11,040 nucleotides of DNA from Actinomycetes bacterium (GTDB lineage: Bacteria; Actinomycetota; Aquicultoria; CAJVYJ01): contig JAUVQW010000030.1 of the NCBI GenBank assembly GCA_030597945.1, positions 1 through 11,040 of the forward strand, in the 5' to 3' direction. Below are positions 8,015-11,040 of the stretch, piece by piece. A model generated the notes under the pieces. It worked only from the letters and a program-made list of their open reading frames with translations, was not told where the DNA came from and did not search any database. The number at the start of each line of letters is the position of its first letter. The stretch's first letter is position 1. The position numbers and the translations under genes were made by a program.

Positions 8015-8043
8015 TGACAGTCTCACTGGACCGATCTTAAAGG
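8011..8043 (-). promoter_or_regulatory. PyrR-binding hairpin (anti-antiterminator)
   Basis: The minus strand carries GGTCCAGTGAGACT at 8019-8032, which fits the known PyrR binding loop consensus (ARUCCNGNGAGGYU) at 12 of 14 positions. It lies in a bulged hairpin: lower stem CCTTT (8039-8043) with AAGGG (8011-8015), upper stem CGGTC with GACTG around CAGTGA, and a purine-rich internal bulge on the 5' side as in Bacillus sites. PyrR bound here would hold AAGGG and keep the antiterminator from forming. This is the expected target of the protein encoded immediately downstream. Confidence 0.8.
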
Positions 8044-8052
8044 TCGAAAAAA

Positions 8053-8082
8053 ATCTTAACACAAAAGATTATCGGATTACAA
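8053..8082 (-). promoter_or_regulatory. Likely sigma-A-type promoter of the pyr operon
   Basis: TTGTAA (8077-8082) and TAAGAT (8053-8058) are separated by 18 bases on the minus strand. Transcription would start near 8046, just before the PyrR hairpin at 8043, which fits the attenuator arrangement. The -10 match is only fair. Read-through from the gene ending at 8094 is an alternative or additional source, since no terminator separates them except the attenuator itself. Confidence 0.45.
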
Positions 8083-8093
8083 GCTGACAAAAT

Positions 8094-8438
8094 TTAGACT
8101 TTTTTTTCGCTTATTTCATCTAAGAGTAGTTCGTTTAGACCGTTTTCATCAAACTCAAGGAGGCAGTTCTCAAAATCTTCGCCTTCGATCTTCTCCATGA
8201 CCCTAGCGTGAGCCCTTCTATATATAGACTCCGGGATCTTGTGGCCGGTCTCGCGGGCCTCCTCTGCCAAGCTCTGATCACTCTGTAGTGTATCGATCTT
8301 AGCCCAGATACAAAATTTAAATTTAGTCTCATCGTCTCTTTTAACCATGAAGAAATATTGATAATAATCGTCCTTGAAGTTTTCGTCGTGCGGTTTTAAT
8401 CCTTCTTCTATCTGATATCCGAGATAATCCCAAACCAT
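8094..8438 (-). CDS. Unrecognised small acidic protein, 114 residues
   Basis: I do not recognise a family. The protein is soluble-looking, with no signal peptide or membrane segment, and strongly acidic, especially towards the C-terminus. An aromatic N-terminal half (DDYYQYFFMVKRDDETKFKFCIWAKID, shown here as DDYYQYFFMV then KFKFCIWAKI) looks like beta strands; a charged, probably helical half follows (ESIYRRAHARVMEKIEGEDF). The ATG at 8438 has a GGGGGT ribosome site five bases upstream and a good promoter at 8472-8501, so it is very likely a real gene. It lies 145 bases upstream of pyrR on the same strand, and its stop is close to the pyr promoter. Nothing in the sequence ties it to pyrimidines; the neighbourhood could be coincidental. 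Confidence 0.8.
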   Translation of the reverse strand: MVWDYLGYQIEEGLKPHDENFKDDYYQYFFMVKRDDETKFKFCIWAKIDTLQSDQSLAEEARETGHKIPESIYRRAHARVMEKIEGEDFENCLLEFDENGLNELLLDEISEKKV

Positions 8439-8471
8439 CTTCTACCCCCAGTAATATTCGCAACAGAGATG

Positions 8472-8501
8472 ATTATACTAGGTTGTCTTTGATACAAGCA
8501 A
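8472..8501 (-). promoter_or_regulatory. Promoter of the 114-residue protein gene
   Basis: A perfect TATAAT (8472-8477) with TTGCTT (8496-8501) 18 bases upstream, on the minus strand. The start would fall near 8465, giving a leader of about 27 bases that contains the GGGGGT ribosome site. It lies between the stop of the wall hydrolase gene (8523) and the ATG at 8438. Confidence 0.65.
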
Positions 8502-8522
8502 GTAAGTAGAAAGTCTTGCAAA

Positions 8523-9341
8523 TTATTTAGAACTCGGCCCCAATGGTTCTTTCCCGATGTCAGGGATCATCGACATCGCCCCATTTACTTTAGTAGGCCA
8601 TGTCGGGCTGGTCGCGTATCCTTTCATGTTAAAAGGACCTGCGCTAGGGCCCCACATCCTATTGATGTAGCCAATATGGCCTGTGATAGCGTCGTCCCAG
8701 CTATAAAAAGCTTGCCAGGAACCGTTTCTCGGGTGCCCTGGAACCGTACCTGCGGTCATTCCATAGGCGTTGTAACCACCCGGCGTCGCGGCTCCAAGCC
8801 CTGATTCTACCCGTGCTATTGCCGGGGAAAGTCGGGGGTCTATCCCCTGCTTTCTGGCTTCCTTATAGAATACTTCTCCTCGTCCCGCCATCGGCGAGCC
8901 TCCGAGAAACTTATTAATATTATCGATCCATTGCTGATCGTGTTCTGAGAACGAATCTTCTTCAGGAGCGTCCGGAACTCTCGCATCGCCTCGGGATGTC
9001 CCGATACCCATCTCGTTTCTATCCCTTGCCCTGGCTATCTCGACAGTCTTTTCTGTTTTCTCTGAGAAATCGGGTCCCATCGATGACTTCACTTTATGGC
9101 CGTTTATCAATCTACTACTGATTATAAGGGGGCTTCTTTCTGTAAGATCACTTGCTGAAACACTGGATATAAAGATGAGCTTAATGGTTGCTAGCGCAAT
9201 CAGTGCCGCTCCTAGGATGTACGTTGTTGCCACCACAGAACGGGTCGCCAGATATTTAGACTTCTGGATCCTTCTTTGCGCTCTGGTCAGCATTTTGTTA
9301 CCATATTTATATTGTTTTTTGTTCATTCTAAAGATAGTCAA
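8523..9341 (-). CDS. Membrane-anchored glucosaminidase-like (FlgJ/GH73 type) cell-wall hydrolase
   Basis: About 272 residues. A basic N-terminus (LTRAQRRIQKSKYL) precedes one hydrophobic segment (about 38-60), an uncleaved anchor or signal, so the rest lies outside the membrane. A polar linker (about 65-145) leads to a lysozyme-like domain (about 150-258). There, AIARVESGLG holds the likely catalytic Glu179, and GYNAYGMTAG plus WQAFYSWDDAITGHIGYINR match the SNNLFGIK and 'aFr.Y' parts of the glucosaminidase family. It probably cuts or remodels peptidoglycan; the exact bond is not visible. The start is uncertain: I prefer TTG at 9341, five bases after GGGAG, over GTG at 9353 or ATG at 9326. 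A promoter lies at 9395-9422. No flagellar or division genes are nearby to narrow the role. Confidence 0.8.
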   Translation of the reverse strand: MTIFRMNKKQYKYGNKMLTRAQRRIQKSKYLATRSVVATTYILGAALIALATIKLIFISSVSASDLTERSPLIISSRLINGHKVKSSMGPDFSEKTEKTVEIARARDRNEMGIGTSRGDARVPDAPEEDSFSEHDQQWIDNINKFLGGSPMAGRGEVFYKEARKQGIDPRLSPAIARVESGLGAATPGGYNAYGMTAGTVPGHPRNGSWQAFYSWDDAITGHIGYINRMWGPSAGPFNMKGYATSPTWPTKVNGAMSMIPDIGKEPLGPSSK

Positions 9342-9394
9342 ACACTCTCCCACCTATTACTTGTATAGTTATCGAACAAAACACGCGAGTTCTT

Positions 9395-9422
9395 AAGATA
9401 TCAAATTCTGAGCCCTTGTCAA
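9395..9422 (-). promoter_or_regulatory. Promoter of the wall hydrolase gene
   Basis: A perfect TTGACA (9417-9422) and TATCTT (9395-9400) with a 16-base spacer on the minus strand. The predicted start near 9388 gives a leader of about 47 bases. No second promoter as good was seen between here and the gene. Confidence 0.55.
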
Positions 9423-9599
9423 CCGATAGCGCCGATTTTTTTAATCCTAAAGTACAGGTTGATGGTCGGTTGCTTACAATGCTGGGCTTACCTCGTTAGA
9501 TATCGAAATAAGATTTATTTTAAAACCTTGCTTGCCATCATATTTATTAGCGTTTACTTGATCTAATAAACAAAATAGTTTCAACACACTCAAAAGGAC

Positions 9600-9605
9600 T
9601 ATATA
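9600..9605 (+). promoter_or_regulatory. Possible -10 box for the 145-residue gene
   Basis: TATATA followed by TAGAT; a start near 9612 would leave a 20-base leader with GAGG at 9622-9625. The -35 region (TTTCAA, 17 bases upstream) is poor, so this is a weak call. Confidence 0.35.
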
Positions 9606-9631
9606 TAGATTGATGGGAGCTGAGGCCAAAG

Positions 9632-10069
9632 ATGGGTACGAAACAACTAATAAATCCAAACATTGACGCGGGTATCGTGCTCGATCCTTACCTGCACGAT
9701 GCCAGCATCTTAGACATCGTTGCCAATTTCATCGACTCGTCTATGACTATAAACTTTAAGACCAAAGATGGAGAACAATATAAACTGACTATCGACGGAA
9801 TTAAACACATGACGCTCTCCGACATCCACAATTTACAGCGTCAGAACCTGGTCCTTGTCTTAAAGACATATTCAAGTGAAAACGAAGAAGATTATCTCGA
9901 ACTTATCGAAGATCTTTCCGATTTTGGTCCAGATAATAGGGATGAGTTCCGTAAGCAGTTGGAAACGTTACGGGATGGTAGCGAGCGCCTTATAGAGATT
10001 ATCCCTACAGTCGGCATCTATCTCGCCGCGATCTGCAAAGATTATAAATTCTACAGGGTAACCAATTAA
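9632..10069 (+). CDS. Unrecognised 145-residue cytoplasmic protein
   Basis: I do not recognise a family. The ATG has GAGG six bases upstream and the frame is open to a TAA, so it is probably real. It is the only plus-strand gene seen. There is no signal peptide or membrane segment. The N-terminal half looks like beta strands (SMTINFKTKDGEQYKLTIDG) and includes LQRQNLVLVLKTY; the middle is very acidic (SSENEEDYLELIEDL, FGPDNRDEFRKQLETL) and probably helical; the end (RLIEIIPTVGIYLAAICKDYKFYRV) is hydrophobic and may pack as a strand and helix. It diverges from the wall hydrolase and converges on htpX with 29 bases between stops. Neither neighbour indicates a function. Confidence 0.75.
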   Translation: MGTKQLINPNIDAGIVLDPYLHDASILDIVANFIDSSMTINFKTKDGEQYKLTIDGIKHMTLSDIHNLQRQNLVLVLKTYSSENEEDYLELIEDLSDFGPDNRDEFRKQLETLRDGSERLIEIIPTVGIYLAAICKDYKFYRVTN

Positions 10070-10082
10070 ATCAAGGGTATTT

Positions 10083-10106
10083 AAAAGATTAACGCTTTTT
10101 ATTTTT
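10083..10106 (+). terminator. Weak terminator between the convergent genes
   Basis: AAAAG (10083-10087) pairs with CTTTT (10095-10099) around ATTAACG, followed by TATTTTT. The stem is short and A/T-rich and overlaps the end of htpX. It is the only candidate in the 29-base gap and could serve both directions poorly. Confidence 0.3.
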
Positions 10107-11010
10107 CGGTTGTTTCCTCAAGCGACAGGGCGTCTAATCTCTTTATTCGGTCATATAAAGGCGGATGAGTCTTAAAAAGATTATTTATTTTGCTCTTATG
10201 TTCCAGAAGAGGATTAATAATATACATATGGGCTGTAGCCTTATTGGCTACTGCCAGTGGCTCATCATCGTCTCCCAGCTTCTTTAAAGCGCTCGCAAGC
10301 CCCGGAGGATATCTAGTTAGCATCGCCCCGCTGGAATCGGCCAGATACTCTCGTTGGCGAGATACGGCCAGACGGATCGCTTGGGCAATGATCGGAGCTA
10401 AGATTGCCATTACAAGGCCTACGATAATAAATAAAACGCCTTGATTTCCCCTACCTCCACCTCTTCGCCTTCCCCCGCCCCAAAAGAAGCTTCTAAGCAT
10501 CCAATCGGATAAAAGGGCAACGATGCCGACTAAAACGACCGTCATGGACGCCATTCTAATGTCGTAGTTCTTTATATGGCTCATCTCGTGGGCGATAACA
10601 CCCTCTAACTCCAGACGATCCATCTTCTCGATCAGTCCGGTCGTTACAGCAATTGCTCCATGTTTTGGATCTCTTCCCGTAGCAAAGGCGTTAGGGGCAC
10701 TATCATCTATTACATACATCTTGGGAACAGGTATACCGGCAGCGATGGAGAGGCCTTCAATGGAATTATAAAGGTGAGGGTATTCCGACTTTTCCACTGG
10801 GCGCGCTTTGCTGATCGAGAGGACTATTCTGTCGCTATAATAGTAACTGGAAAAACTCATGGCGACGGCGATGACAACAGCTATCGCTACCCCTGCCGGC
10901 CCGAAATAGGTAGCTTCTCCGAATATGTAACCGATAAGGACGACAACGGCAATAAATATTATTATGAGAAGCCAAGAGCGTCTCTTATTGGATGCGATCT
11001 GCTCATACAT
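10099..11010 (-). CDS. htpX: HtpX-type membrane zinc metalloprotease (M48)
   Basis: Membrane protease that degrades damaged or misfolded membrane proteins, working beside FtsH in well-studied bacteria. It has 303 residues, near the usual 285-300. Two N-terminal membrane segments (about 13-30 and 38-55) come first, then the zinc site HEMSH (His141, Glu142, His145), hydrophobic segments at about 155-170 and 191-210 with a Gly/Arg-rich loop between them (GGGRRRGGGRGN, 178-189), and the third ligand in REYLADSSGA (Glu221). The catalytic set is complete. The ATG at 11010 gives MYEQIASNKRRSW, the common start of this subfamily in Gram-positive-type bacteria; the ribosome site is poor (TAGAAAAT). 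The promoter probably lies beyond the window. It converges on the 145-residue gene. Confidence 0.95.
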   Translation of the reverse strand: MYEQIASNKRRSWLLIIIFIAVVVLIGYIFGEATYFGPAGVAIAVVIAVAMSFSSYYYSDRIVLSISKARPVEKSEYPHLYNSIEGLSIAAGIPVPKMYVIDDSAPNAFATGRDPKHGAIAVTTGLIEKMDRLELEGVIAHEMSHIKNYDIRMASMTVVLVGIVALLSDWMLRSFFWGGGRRRGGGRGNQGVLFIIVGLVMAILAPIIAQAIRLAVSRQREYLADSSGAMLTRYPPGLASALKKLGDDDEPLAVANKATAHMYIINPLLEHKSKINNLFKTHPPLYDRIKRLDALSLEETTEK

Positions 11011-11040
11011 ATTTTCTAGGAATTATGAAAGGCTCTAAGA

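Larger units (their letters stand above)
9342..9631. other. Divergent intergenic region
   Basis: About 290 bases between the wall hydrolase gene (minus) and the 145-residue gene (plus). It holds the TTGACA promoter at 9395-9422 and a TATATA box at 9600-9605. It also contains CCGAT-AGCG-CCGAT (near 9422-9435), a short direct repeat just upstream of the -35 box. No RNA gene, long repeat or convincing coding region was found. Confidence 0.5.

Noticed and set aside
8498..8519. GCAAG...CTTGC inverted repeat after the wall hydrolase stop, considered as a terminator.
   Set aside because: Five-pair stem with a long loop and no T-run on either strand; it overlaps the -35 region of the next gene.
9422..9441. 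CCGAT-AGCG-CCGAT followed by seven T on the plus strand, considered as a terminator.
   Set aside because: The repeats are direct, not inverted, so no stable hairpin forms, and no plus-strand gene ends there.
9474..9659. A 61-codon open frame on the minus strand in the divergent region.
   Set aside because: It overlaps the start and ribosome site of the better supported plus-strand gene, has no ribosome site of its own and a composition unlike a protein domain.

Overview
The window is bacterial and looks chromosomal. It is dominated by a de novo pyrimidine (UMP) operon on the minus strand. Read in the direction of transcription the order is pyrR, pyrB, pyrC, carA, a tandem universal-stress-protein gene, then carB, which runs off the left edge (base 1) within about 10-20 codons of its expected end. 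The PyrR regulator with an RNA attenuator, Gram-positive-style Shine-Dalgarno and promoter sequences, many TTG start codons, a FlgJ/GH73-like wall enzyme and an HtpX of the 'MYEQIASNKR' type all suggest an uncultured Bacillota- or Actinomycetota-like lineage. G+C is moderate by eye (mid-40s percent). Species-level assignment is not possible from this sequence alone.

Layout, left to right: carB (1-3168, minus, 3' end missing); double-domain Usp (3204-4082, minus); carA (4075-5178, minus); pyrC (5180-6457, minus); pyrB (6450-7379, minus); an intrinsic terminator between pyrB and pyrR (7393-7414); pyrR (7418-7948, minus); a pyrimidine attenuator leader with a promoter (about 7959-8082); an unrecognised acidic 114-residue protein (8094-8438, minus) with its own good promoter; a membrane-anchored glucosaminidase-like wall hydrolase (8523-9341, minus) with a TTGACA-type promoter; a divergent unrecognised 145-residue protein (9632-10069, plus); and htpX (10099-11010, minus), convergent with the latter.

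How it works together: CarA and CarB make carbamoyl phosphate, PyrB condenses it with aspartate, and PyrC closes the ring to dihydroorotate. The later genes (pyrK/pyrD/pyrF/pyrE) would be expected beyond base 1. PyrR should sense UMP/UTP against PRPP and bind the leader hairpin at 8011-8043, which tips the RNA towards the terminator at 7959-7991. Three mutually exclusive hairpins can be drawn by hand there. A second strong terminator sits only a few bases after the pyrR stop codon, with no visible PyrR box, so pyrBC-carAB transcription may be gated a second time.

The most unusual points are the two-domain Usp translationally coupled to carA and placed between the two subunit genes of carbamoyl phosphate synthetase, the second terminator abutting the pyrR stop codon, and the run of TTG starts (pyrR, pyrC, carA, carB). 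No CRISPR array, transposon, tRNA or rRNA was seen. No gene-free stretch exceeds 300 bases; the longest (9342-9631) holds the divergent promoters.
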